5,756 bases of DNA from an uncultured Eubacteriales bacterium (GCA_949739085.1 CATIYU010000045.1:1-5756), one strand, 5' to 3'; counted from the first letter of the stretch, positions 1 through 5,756 are shown. Notes: a model not told the origin generated them from the sequence alone. Numbers and translations: made by a program.

Positions 1-95
1 ACAATCCAAGGGGCGCTGGCGCACGCCGGCTGAGATGAGACGCATTGCCGTCCGGTCCCTCGAACCTGATCCGGGTAATGCCGGCGTAGGAATGC
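1..95 (+). promoter_or_regulatory. TPP riboswitch aptamer (THI element)
   Basis: This RNA binds thiamine pyrophosphate and controls the downstream thiamine transporter. The conserved core is easy to read: CTGAGA at 30-35, ACCTGAT at 64-70, and the GGGTAATGCCGGCGTAGGAA block at 73-92, which closely follows the E. coli thiM-type consensus. A GC-rich hairpin (CTGGCG 16-21 with CGCCGG 24-29) precedes CTGAGA, and a variable hairpin (GACG 39-42 with CGTC 49-52) lies between the two conserved halves. The aptamer starts at or very near the window edge, so its promoter is not visible. The family identification is firm; the exact 5' boundary is approximate. Confidence 0.96.
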
Positions 96-116
96 GATTT
101 TATAGGGACTCTTTTT

Positions 117-153
117 GTCGTATACCCACGCCTTGCGGGTATACGGCTTTTTT
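117..153 (+). terminator. Intrinsic terminator, expression platform of the TPP riboswitch
   Basis: A perfect 9-bp stem (CGTATACCC 119-127 with GGGTATACG 137-145) can be extended by a G-U and a G-C pair (118/146, 117/147). It closes a 9-nt loop and is followed directly by six T residues (148-153). It sits between the aptamer and thiT, so it is the premature-termination switch expected to form when TPP is bound. The antiterminator is not obvious; GGTCCC 54-59 can pair with GGGACT 105-110, but that does not disrupt the terminator stem itself. Confidence 0.92.
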
Positions 154-185
154 GCCGTTCCCGCAGGCACTTCCCGCCACTACAA

Positions 186-191
186 AGGAGG
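186..191 (+). promoter_or_regulatory. Ribosome binding site fixing the thiT start
   Basis: AGGAGG is a perfect match to the anti-Shine-Dalgarno sequence and lies 8 nt before the ATG at 200. It also lies downstream of the riboswitch terminator, so the in-frame upstream ATG at 35 can be dismissed. Confidence 0.9.
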
Positions 192-199
192 AAGTAACT

Positions 200-778
200 A
201 TGTCTCAAAAAACAAAAGCCCTCTGTGAGGGCGCGGTGATGGTGGCTCTGGCCGTCATCCTCGGAATGCTGCGGCTCTACCGACTGCCGGACGGCGGGTC
301 CATCACTCTGACTATTCTGCCCCTGGTGCTGTTCGCCGTCCGGTACGGCGCGGGATGGGGGGCCTTAGCCGGAATTTCCTTTGGTATTCTGGACTATGTC
401 GTGGGCAGCGGAATCGCCATCGACTGGACCTCCATCCTTTTTGACTACATCTTCTCCTATGGACTGCTGGGCCTGGGGGCGGGTTTATTCAAAAAGCGCC
501 GGTGGAGCGCCTATTGGGGGACTCTGGTGGGGGGCGTACTGCTGTTTTTGTCCTGCTACCTGGTGGGTGTGTTTGTCTGGGGTAAGTATATGCCGGAAGT
601 ATTTATGGGCATGGCCATGACTTCCCCATGGTTTTACTCGTTCCTCTACAATATAAGCTGGGCCGGACCTGATATTTTGCTGACGCTGGCCGTTTTCGCC
701 ATTCTGTACCAGGTGAAGCCCGTCCGGCGGCTTCTGCTGCGGCAGGATTTACCGGCGGCGCCAGCGGAGAAGGTTTGA
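200..778 (+). CDS. thiT: ThiT, ECF thiamine transporter substrate-binding (S) component
   Basis: This 192-residue protein is the usual size for ThiT, the membrane S component that binds thiamine outside the cell and works with the shared EcfA/A'/T energy-coupling module, which is not encoded here. About six hydrophobic segments can be seen (roughly residues 9-25, 34-50, 54-71, 76-97, 103-126, 155-172). Family-like motifs include LPDGGSIT (29-36), the GAGWGALAG stretch (50-58), an acidic-aromatic FDY (81-83) in membrane helix 4, and WFYSFLYN (144-151), whose Tyr and Asn correspond, from memory of the Lactococcus ThiT structure, to thiamine-contacting residues. The start at 200 is chosen because AGGAGG (186-191) lies 8 nt upstream; the frame stays open back to an ATG at 35, but that is inside the riboswitch. 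The TPP aptamer and terminator upstream independently support the thiamine role. The next gene has its own promoter. Confidence 0.94.
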   Translation: MSQKTKALCEGAVMVALAVILGMLRLYRLPDGGSITLTILPLVLFAVRYGAGWGALAGISFGILDYVVGSGIAIDWTSILFDYIFSYGLLGLGAGLFKKRRWSAYWGTLVGGVLLFLSCYLVGVFVWGKYMPEVFMGMAMTSPWFYSFLYNISWAGPDILLTLAVFAILYQVKPVRRLLLRQDLPAAPAEKV

Positions 779-805
779 CACAAGCCCCGCCGGTGGATTT
801 TGTTG

Positions 806-834
806 TGGAAATGGCGGCGGGATTGTGGTATACT
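806..834 (+). promoter_or_regulatory. Probable sigma-A extended -10 promoter for the band 7 gene
   Basis: TATACT at 829-834 is preceded by TGG (826-828), giving an extended -10 element. The -35 region is weak: TGGAAA at 806-811 is at the ideal 17-bp spacing, while the better hexamer TTGTGG (803-808) is 20 bp away. Transcription would begin near 841, leaving a 5' leader of about 25 nt that ends in the ribosome binding site. This is a sequence-only prediction. Confidence 0.65.
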
Positions 835-866
835 GTACCTATCCAAAATAAAAGGAGGTACCCGTT

Positions 867-1757
867 ATGCCGTATATTCTCATAGCTATTGGCGTGATCC
901 TTCTCGTCCTGCTGGTCACCAACATCCATGTGGTCCAGCAGTCCAGGGCCTTTGTGGTGGAGCGCCTGGGCGCTTACCACGCCACCTGGAGCGTGGGGCC
1001 CCATGTGAAGCTCCCCTTCCTTGACCGGGTGGCCAAAAAGGTCAGCCTGAAAGAGCAGGTAGTGGACTTCGCTCCCCAGCCGGTGATTACCAAGGACAAC
1101 GTCACCATGCAGATTGACACCGTCATCTATTTCCAGATCATCGACCCCAAGCTCTATACCTACGGCGTGGAACAGCCTCTAAGCGCCATTGAGAACCTCA
1201 CCGCCACCACCCTCCGGAATATCATCGGAGACCTGGAGCTGGACCAGTCCCTCACCAGCCGGGACCACATCAACACCCAGATGCGGGCCATCCTGGACGA
1301 GGCCACCGACCCCTGGGGCATCAAGGTCAACCGGGTGGAGCTGAAAAACATCATCCCGCCCCGGGATATCCAGGACTCCATGGAGAAGCAGATGCGGGCC
1401 GAGCGGGAGCGCCGGGAGGCTATCCTCCAGGCCCAGGGCCAGAAGGAGAGCCAGATCCTGGTGGCGGAGGGCGAGAAGCAGTCCGCCATTCTTCGGGCCG
1501 ATGCCGCCAAGCAGGCCGCCATCCTGGAGGCCGAGGGCAAGGCCGCCGCTATCCTGAAGGTCCAGCAGGCCCTGGCTGACTCCATCAAGCTCCTCAACGC
1601 CGCCAACCCCAACGAGCAGGTGGTGAAGATCAAGGCTCTGGAGGCTTTCCAGGCCGCCGCCGACGGCAAGGCCACTAAAATTATCATCCCCAGCGAGATC
1701 CAGGGCCTGGCCGGACTGGCTGCGGGGCTCCAGGGATTGCTGGAGAAGGACAAGTAA
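867..1757 (+). CDS. SPFH/band 7 (stomatin/prohibitin-like) membrane protein
   Basis: This 296-residue protein has one N-terminal membrane segment (residues about 3-19), then an SPFH/band 7 domain (about 22-180). Typical stomatin-like segments are visible: VVQQSRAFVVERLG (22-35), the GPHVKLPFLDRV stretch (44-55) and DPWGIKVNRVELKNI (148-162). A long charged helix (about 172-238) follows, built from near-11-residue repeats with AIL-x-AEG character, then an Ala/Gly-rich tail (KIIIPSEIQGLAGLAAGLQG, 271-290). Family members form large ring or cage oligomers at membranes and organise or protect partner proteins; the specific role here is unknown. Length and layout match the paraslipin/QmcA-like group, often annotated HflC-like, but no HflK or NfeD partner is adjacent. 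The ATG is set by AGGAGG at 853-858, 8 nt upstream. It appears to be transcribed alone, between its own promoter and a strong hairpin. Confidence 0.93.
   Translation: MPYILIAIGVILLVLLVTNIHVVQQSRAFVVERLGAYHATWSVGPHVKLPFLDRVAKKVSLKEQVVDFAPQPVITKDNVTMQIDTVIYFQIIDPKLYTYGVEQPLSAIENLTATTLRNIIGDLELDQSLTSRDHINTQMRAILDEATDPWGIKVNRVELKNIIPPRDIQDSMEKQMRAERERREAILQAQGQKESQILVAEGEKQSAILRADAAKQAAILEAEGKAAAILKVQQALADSIKLLNAANPNEQVVKIKALEAFQAAADGKATKIIIPSEIQGLAGLAAGLQGLLEKDK
1419..1580 (+). repeat. Degenerate 11-residue coiled-coil repeats within the band 7 gene
   Basis: Residues 185-238 break into five tandem units beginning AIL or QIL: AILQAQGQKES, QILVAEGEKQS, AILRADAAKQA, AILEAEGKAA (one residue shorter) and AILKVQQALAD. 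The 11-residue (hendecad) spacing suits the nearly straight coiled coil known from SPFH and flotillin-like assemblies. The DNA repeats are too diverged to be simple tandem duplications. Confidence 0.75.
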
Positions 1758-1782
1758 CCCGCGCAAGCTGCACAAAATCAGG

Positions 1783-1819
1783 GGGGGAAAGTTTGGAGGC
1801 CGCCTCCAGCTTTCTCCCC
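1783..1819 (+). terminator. Strong hairpin, likely terminator of the band 7 transcript
   Basis: The core stem is TGGAGG (1794-1799) with CCTCCA (1803-1808) around a 3-nt loop. It extends through GAAAG (1787-1791) with CTTTC (1810-1814) and GGGG (1783-1786) with CCCC (1816-1819), interrupted by small bulges. The stem is very stable and lies 25 nt after the stop codon, but it is followed by TTGCAATT rather than a run of T, so termination may be incomplete. Its last base abuts the -35 hexamer of the next promoter. Confidence 0.6.
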
Positions 1820-1848
1820 TTGCAATTCCGGGGAAAATCCGGTATAAT
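1820..1848 (+). promoter_or_regulatory. Near-consensus sigma-A promoter of the ssnA-ygfK operon
   Basis: TTGCAA (-35, 1820-1825) and a perfect TATAAT (-10, 1843-1848) are separated by exactly 17 bp. Transcription should start around 1854-1856, giving a leader of about 150 nt before the ssnA start. A strong core promoter followed by a terminator suggests that control lies mainly at attenuation rather than initiation. Confidence 0.88.
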
Positions 1849-1854
1849 AAACCT

Positions 1855-1961
1855 GTAATTTCATAGTGTGGTAGCTGTAACGAAGTGCTTCGCGCACGGG
1901 CTGCAACTATCACTCGGCCTGCGCTGGAGTGTTTCAAACCCAAAGGTTTGGAACATTTTTT
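1855..1961 (+). promoter_or_regulatory. ssnA 5' leader: candidate cis-regulatory RNA (attenuator or riboswitch)
   Basis: Between promoter and start codon lies a foldable RNA ending in an intrinsic terminator. A plausible fold has an outer stem ATAGT-TG (1863-1870, G1868 bulged) with CAACTAT (1904-1910), an inner stem AGCTGT (1873-1878) with ACGGGCT (1896-1902, one bulge), and a hairpin CGAA (1881-1884) with TTCG (1889-1892). A second hairpin, CACTC (1911-1915) with GAGTG (1927-1931), follows and runs into the terminator. CACT (1911-1914) can instead pair with AGTG (1865-1868), so mutually exclusive folds exist. GCTGTAAC (1874-1881) and GCTGCAAC (1900-1907) form an imperfect direct repeat. I could not match this to guanine/xanthine, molybdenum cofactor, THF, guanidine or T-box consensus elements. 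Regulation by a purine-related ligand is an inference from the genes downstream; no clear antiterminator was found. Confidence 0.6.
1930..1961 (+). terminator. Intrinsic terminator inside the ssnA leader (attenuator)
   Basis: An 11-bp stem with one G-U pair (TGTTTCAAACC 1930-1940 with GGTTTGGAACA 1945-1955) closes a CAAA tetraloop and is followed at once by six T residues (1956-1961). It lies about 75 nt after the predicted transcription start and 43 nt before the ssnA ATG. No second promoter is visible between it and the gene, so ssnA-ygfK expression should require readthrough. Confidence 0.9.
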
Positions 1962-1990
1962 GTTAGATAAACAGATTTTTGGAGCGGAAC

Positions 1991-1996
1991 AGGAGG
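1991..1996 (+). promoter_or_regulatory. Ribosome binding site fixing the ssnA start
   Basis: AGGAGG lies 8 nt before the ATG at 2005. This chooses 2005 over the in-frame ATG at 1885, which falls inside the structured leader and would add 40 residues, encoded partly by the terminator, that have no counterpart in the family. Confidence 0.9.
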
Positions 1997-2004
1997 AATG
2001 CGGT

Positions 2005-3339
2005 ATGTATATTCTGGCAAACGGCAGGCTCATCACCCGGGACGGAGGCGGTCTCCCCGACGGCGGCGTGGCCATCGACGGCCCCCTCATCCGGGAGACG
2101 GGGACCACGGCGGACCTGCGGGCCAAATACCCGGACGCGGAATTCGTGGACCCCAAGGGCGGGGTCATCATGCCCGGCCTCATCAACGCCCCCACCCACA
2201 TCTATTCCGCCCTGGCCCGGGGCCTGAGCATCAGCGGCTACCACGCCGCCAATTTTCTGGAGGTGTTGGAGGGGCAGTGGTGGTATATCGACCGGCATCT
2301 GACCTTGCAGGGCGCCCGGGCCAGCGCGGACGCCCTCTACCTGGACTGCATCAAACAGGGGGTCACCACCATCTTCGATCACCACGCGTCCTTCCGGGAG
2401 ATTCCCGGCTCCCTCTTCCAGATCGCGGAGAGTGCCAAAGACTTTGGCGTCCGGTCCTGCCTGTGCTACGAGGTCAGCGACCGGGACGGACAGGAGAAGG
2501 CGGACCAGGCCATTCAGGAGAACAAGGATTTTCTCGACTACTGCGAAAAGAACCCCGGCAGTATGCTGGCGGCGATGTTCGGCGGCCACGCCCTCTTTAC
2601 CATCAGCGACCGGACCTTTGAGAAGATGGCGGCGGCCAACAATGGCCGCACCGGCTTCCATATCCACGTCTCTGAGGGCATGAACGACGTCTACGACAGC
2701 CTGCAAAACTACGGCCGCCGTCCAGTCCAGCGGCTCCAGGACCACGGCATTCTGGGACCTAAGACCCTCCTGGGCCACTGCATCCACGTGAACACGGCGG
2801 AGATGGAGATCCTCCAGGCTACCGGAACCATGTGCGTCAACAACCCGGAGAGCAATATGGGCAACGCCGTGGGCTGTTCCCCGGTTTTGCAGCTGATGGA
2901 TCGGGGAATTACCGTGGGGCTGGGCACCGACGCCTACACCAACGACATGCTGGAGAGCCTGAAGGCCGCTCTGGCCATCCAGCGGCATAACGCGTGTCTG
3001 CCCAACGTGGGCTGGGGCGAGGTCACGGACATGCTCTTCAAAAACAACCCCGCCATTGGGGAAAAGTACTTCGGCGTGCCCCTGGGCAGGCTTGCCCCCG
3101 GCGCGGCGGCGGATGTGATCGTCATGGACTACAAGCCCTTTACCCCCTTCTCAGCGGAGAACATCGACGGACACATGCTCTTTGGCATGACGGGCCGCCA
3201 GTGTCAGACCACCATCTGCAACGGCAGAATCCTTATGCGGGACCGGGAGCTGGTGGGGGTGGACGAGGAGGCCGTCAACGCCCATATCCTGGAGGAGGCC
3301 AAAAAACTGTGGGGAGAGCTGAACCACCGCACGTATTGA
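2005..3339 (+). CDS. ssnA: SsnA, putative aminohydrolase of the ATZ/TRZ amidohydrolase family
   Basis: At 444 residues this matches the length of E. coli SsnA (about 442). It is a metal-dependent amidohydrolase with a TIM-barrel core and a composite beta-sandwich from both ends (N-terminal part 1-57, ADVIVMDY 369-376 and later). Recognisable motifs are IMPGLINAPTHIYSALARG (55-73), FDHHAS (124-129), GGHALFT (193-199), HIHVSE (219-224, metal His and catalytic Glu), GHCIH (257-261) and GLGTDA (305-310, metal Asp). The oddity is Pro63 (codon CCC, 2191-2193): relatives carry His there, giving the metal-binding HxH, so one ligand is missing. SsnA is probably a deaminase or ring hydrolase for a purine-derived substrate, which is not settled. 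ygfK follows after 32 nt with no terminator, so the two are co-transcribed. Family assignment is secure; activity of this copy is uncertain. Confidence 0.94.
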   Translation: MYILANGRLITRDGGGLPDGGVAIDGPLIRETGTTADLRAKYPDAEFVDPKGGVIMPGLINAPTHIYSALARGLSISGYHAANFLEVLEGQWWYIDRHLTLQGARASADALYLDCIKQGVTTIFDHHASFREIPGSLFQIAESAKDFGVRSCLCYEVSDRDGQEKADQAIQENKDFLDYCEKNPGSMLAAMFGGHALFTISDRTFEKMAAANNGRTGFHIHVSEGMNDVYDSLQNYGRRPVQRLQDHGILGPKTLLGHCIHVNTAEMEILQATGTMCVNNPESNMGNAVGCSPVLQLMDRGITVGLGTDAYTNDMLESLKAALAIQRHNACLPNVGWGEVTDMLFKNNPAIGEKYFGVPLGRLAPGAAADVIVMDYKPFTPFSAENIDGHMLFGMTGRQCQTTICNGRILMRDRELVGVDEEAVNAHILEEAKKLWGELNHRTY

Positions 3340-3371
3340 TTGCGTATCCGAACAGAAAAGGAGGAGCCGCT

Positions 3372-5756
3372 ATGTCTGAGAAAATGATTCCTATTCCCTT
3401 CCGGGAGCTGATGAACTGGGCAGCCGCCGAATACGCCCGGGAGGGCGCGGTCTTCGGCGTCCGCCGGCCCTACCGGGCTGGGGAGAAGTCCCTGCCCATC
3501 TTGGGCGGGGATAAAATCGAGGCCCCCTTCGGCCCCGCCGCCGGTCCCAACACCCAGCTGGCCCAAAACATCGTGGCCGCCTACTTTGCCGGGGCCCGGT
3601 TCTTTGAGCTGAAAACCGTGCAGAAGCTGGACGGCCCCGAGCTGGCCGCCTGCGTCAACCGCCCCTGCATTCTGGCGGAGGACGAGTGCTACAACTGCGA
3701 GTGGTCCACGGAGCTTACCGTCCAGGAGGCCTTTGAGGAGTATGTAAAAGCCTGGTGCGCCTGCAAAATTCTCTCCCGGGTCTGCGGACTGGGTCAGCCG
3801 GACGGCTTTGTGTTCAACATGTCCGTGGGCTACGACCTGGAGGGCATCCGGGGGCCCAAGATTGAGAAGTTCCTCACCGGTATGATGGACGCGTCCGGTA
3901 CCCCCATTTTTCAGGAGTGCATCCAGGTGCTGAAGGAGATATTCCCCGGCGAGAGCGGCCTGATCGACGCTATCCCCGCCCGCGTCTCCGGCAGCGTCAC
4001 CGTCTCCACCCTCCACGGCTGTCCGCCGGAGGAAATTGAGCGCATCGCCTCCTACCTCCTTACGGAGAAGCGCCTGCACACCTTCGTCAAGTGCAACCCC
4101 ACCCTGCTGGGCTACCAGTCCGCCCGGGAACTTCTGGACCGCATGGGCTATGGCTACGTGTCCTTTGATGAACGCCACTTCAACGAGGATTTGCAGTATA
4201 CGGACGCTATTCCCATGTTTGGCCGCCTCCAGGCCCTGGCGGCGGAAAACGGTCTGGAGTTTGGCCTCAAGCTCTCCAACACCTTCCCCGTGGACGTAAA
4301 AAACGGCGAGCTGCCCAGCGGCGAGATGTACATGGCTGGCAAGAGCCTCTTCCCCCTCACTGTGGAGCTGGCCCGGCGCATCAGCGGGGATACCGGCGGC
4401 AGGCTGCGCCTGAGCTACTCCGGCGGCGCGGACTTCTTCAACATTGACAGGCTCTTCCAGTGCGGCGTCTGGCCCATCACCATGGCCACCACCGAGCTGA
4501 AGCCTGGCGGCTGCCAGCGGTTCCGGCAGATTGCGGAAAAGCTGGAGAAGCTGCCCTTCCAGCCCTTCCGCGGCGTGGACAGCGCCCGGCTGGAGGCGTT
4601 GGCCCTGGATACAGGGCGGGATCCCCGCCACATCAAGGCCCATCTGGCCCGCCGGAAGCTGCCGGAGAAGGTCCCCCTGCTGGACTGCTTCACCGCCCCC
4701 TGCCAGGGCGGCTGCCCCATTGGCCAGGATATCCCGGAATACCTGGAGCTCAGCCGCCAGGGCCGGTACGCCGAAGCCCTGGAACTCATTCTGGAGAAAA
4801 ATCCCCTGCCCTTCATCACTGGCACCATCTGCCCCCACCGCTGCATGGATAACTGCACCCGGAATTTCTATGACCGGGCCGTGCAGGTCCGGGCCGCCAA
4901 GCTGACGGCGGCGGAGCGGGGCTTCGGGGAGGTGCTGGAACTGCTGAGGCCCGCCCCTCCCGTCCAGGACGGCAGGCGGGTGGCCATCATCGGCGGCGGG
5001 CCCACCGGCATGGCCGCGGCCTACTTCTGCGCCCGGGCCGGCATCCCCACCACCCTCTTTGAGAAGGAGGCCGTCTTGGGCGGCGTCGTGCGGCAGGTCA
5101 TCCCGGAGTTTCGGATTTCCGGCGAGGCCATTGAAAAGGACGAGGCCATCCTCCGGCGTATGGGCGCGGAATTGCGGCTGGGCGTCCCCGCCCCCAGCCT
5201 GGAGGAGCTGGAGGCCCAGGGCTATACCCACATCCTCCTGGCTACAGGCGCGTGGAAGCCCGGCAAGCTGGACATCCCCGGCAGCGTAAAGTCCGCCCTC
5301 TCCTGGATGCGGGACGTGAAAGCGGGCAAACGGGAGAAGCTGGGCCATGTAACGGTAGTGGGCGGCGGCAACACCGCCATGGACGCCGCCCGGCTGGCCC
5401 TGCGGTCCGGGGCGGATAGCTGTACCCTGGTCTACCGCCGCACCAGGAAATACATGCCCGCCAGTGCGGAGGAAATGGAGCTAGCGGCGGCAGAGGGGGT
5501 GAACTTCCTGGAGCTGGCCACCCCTGTGGAGCAGAAGGACGGTAGGCTCCTCTGCAAAAAAATGGCCCTGGGGCCGCCGGACGCCTCGGGCCGCCGCACC
5601 CCTGTGGAGACGGAGGAGACCCTGGAGATCCCCTGCGATACCGTGATTGCCGCAGTGGGCCAGCGGGTGGACGGCGGGCTGCTCTCGGCCTACGGCGTGG
5701 AGGAGGAGAATGGCCGTCCCGCCTTCCGGACGGGCCGGGTCTACACCGCCGGAGAC
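3372..5756 (+). CDS. ygfK: YgfK, iron-sulfur flavoprotein oxidoreductase ('putative selenate reductase subunit'), 3' truncated by window end
   Basis: 795 codons are open to the last base; E. coli YgfK is about 1030 residues, so roughly 230 are missing, probably including a C-terminal ferredoxin-like domain. The N-terminal part (about 1-430) is a dihydroorotate-dehydrogenase-like barrel with NMSVGYDLEGI (149-159), STLHGCPPEEIERI (212-225), KCNPTLLG (240-247) and LKLSNT (299-304). A GltD-like module follows: an iron-sulfur helical domain with Cys 439, 444, 448 and 487, 491, 495; an FAD dinucleotide fold VAIIGGGPTGMAAA (537-550); and an NAD(P)H fold VTVVGGGNTAMDAA (660-673). The window ends in TAGD, usually the second FAD contact. 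The enzyme probably moves electrons between NAD(P)H, flavin and Fe-S centres to reduce a purine-type or other substrate; the selenate name comes from E. coli genetics. The ATG at 3372 has AGGAGG (3359-3364) 7 nt upstream. It forms an operon with ssnA. Confidence 0.95.
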   Translation, partial: MSEKMIPIPFRELMNWAAAEYAREGAVFGVRRPYRAGEKSLPILGGDKIEAPFGPAAGPNTQLAQNIVAAYFAGARFFELKTVQKLDGPELAACVNRPCILAEDECYNCEWSTELTVQEAFEEYVKAWCACKILSRVCGLGQPDGFVFNMSVGYDLEGIRGPKIEKFLTGMMDASGTPIFQECIQVLKEIFPGESGLIDAIPARVSGSVTVSTLHGCPPEEIERIASYLLTEKRLHTFVKCNPTLLGYQSARELLDRMGYGYVSFDERHFNEDLQYTDAIPMFGRLQALAAENGLEFGLKLSNTFPVDVKNGELPSGEMYMAGKSLFPLTVELARRISGDTGGRLRLSYSGGADFFNIDRLFQCGVWPITMATTELKPGGCQRFRQIAEKLEKLPFQPFRGVDSARLEALALDTGRDPRHIKAHLARRKLPEKVPLLDCFTAPCQGGCPIGQDIPEYLELSRQGRYAEALELILEKNPLPFITGTICPHRCMDNCTRNFYDRAVQVRAAKLTAAERGFGEVLELLRPAPPVQDGRRVAIIGGGPTGMAAAYFCARAGIPTTLFEKEAVLGGVVRQVIPEFRISGEAIEKDEAILRRMGAELRLGVPAPSLEELEAQGYTHILLATGAWKPGKLDIPGSVKSALSWMRDVKAGKREKLGHVTVVGGGNTAMDAARLALRSGADSCTLVYRRTRKYMPASAEEMELAAAEGVNFLELATPVEQKDGRLLCKKMALGPPDASGRRTPVETEETLEIPCDTVIAAVGQRVDGGLLSAYGVEEENGRPAFRTGRVYTAGD

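Noticed and set aside
35..199. N-terminal extension of thiT starting at the ATG at 35
   Set aside because: The segment overlaps the TPP aptamer core and the terminator. The ATG at 200 has a perfect ribosome binding site and gives a ThiT-sized protein.
786..821. Inverted repeat CCCGCCG (786-792) and CGGCGGG (815-821) after thiT, as a terminator
   Set aside because: The loop is 22 nt and no T run follows; the repeat also overlaps the predicted promoter of the next gene. It could affect the promoter but is weak evidence for termination.
1855..1930. Purine (guanine/adenine) riboswitch or T-box in the ssnA leader
   Set aside because: The conserved purine-riboswitch junction and loop sequences and the T-box motif are absent, although the gene context made a purine sensor tempting.
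1885..2004. N-terminal extension of ssnA starting at 1885
   Set aside because: It would translate the leader hairpins and the terminator. The ATG at 2005 has AGGAGG 8 nt upstream and gives the family-typical length.
1179..2988. Long minus-strand open frames opposite the band 7 gene and ssnA (1179-2201 and 1963-2988)
   Set aside because: They are shadow frames of genes with clear family motifs, and their translations resemble no family. The first also runs through the promoter and terminator region.
3204..5348. A 714-codon open frame on the minus strand
   Set aside because: It lies antisense to ygfK and the end of ssnA, encodes low-complexity Gly/Ala/Gln/Leu-rich sequence without recognisable motifs, and is a by-product of GC-rich codon usage. 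The plus strand carries unmistakable YgfK motifs throughout.
3372..5756. Selenocysteine (in-frame TGA) in YgfK
   Set aside because: Codon-by-codon reading found no in-frame stop. Selenium, if involved, would be in a partner hydroxylase and not in this protein.

Overview
The window looks like chromosomal DNA from an anaerobic, GC-rich member of the Clostridia (Firmicutes). The signs are strong AGGAGG ribosome binding sites 7-8 nt before every start, sigma-A type promoters, intrinsic terminators, a TPP-riboswitch-controlled ECF thiamine transporter, and an ssnA-ygfK pair. An Oscillospiraceae-type gut Clostridium (Flavonifractor/Lawsonibacter-like) is my inference from base composition and gene content; it was not tested. 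All four genes lie on the + strand.

Region 1 (1-778) is a thiamine-uptake unit. A TPP riboswitch aptamer (about 1-95) is followed by an intrinsic terminator (117-153) and then thiT (200-778), the substrate-binding membrane subunit of an ECF thiamine transporter. When thiamine pyrophosphate is plentiful, transcription should stop before thiT. Region 2 (779-1819) holds its own extended -10 promoter (TATACT at 829-834), a membrane-anchored SPFH/band 7 protein (867-1757) and a strong GC-rich hairpin (1783-1819) that probably ends the transcript.

Region 3 (1820-5756) is the start of a catabolic operon. A near-consensus promoter (TTGCAA, 17 bp, TATAAT) drives a leader of about 150 nt. The leader contains a compact folded region and then a textbook intrinsic terminator (1930-1961), all upstream of the first start codon. 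The operon encodes SsnA (2005-3339), an amidohydrolase, and YgfK (from 3372, running off the window end), a large iron-sulfur flavoprotein. In E. coli and in anaerobic gut bacteria these two genes belong to clusters for purine/urate breakdown with selenium- and molybdenum-dependent hydroxylases, so further catabolic genes are expected downstream.

Two points deserve most attention. First, the ssnA leader looks like an attenuator with a possible ligand-sensing RNA that I could not match to a known riboswitch class. Second, SsnA has proline (residue 63) where the first histidine of the metal-binding HxH motif is expected. That would be predicted to damage the active site unless it is a sequencing error or an adaptation.
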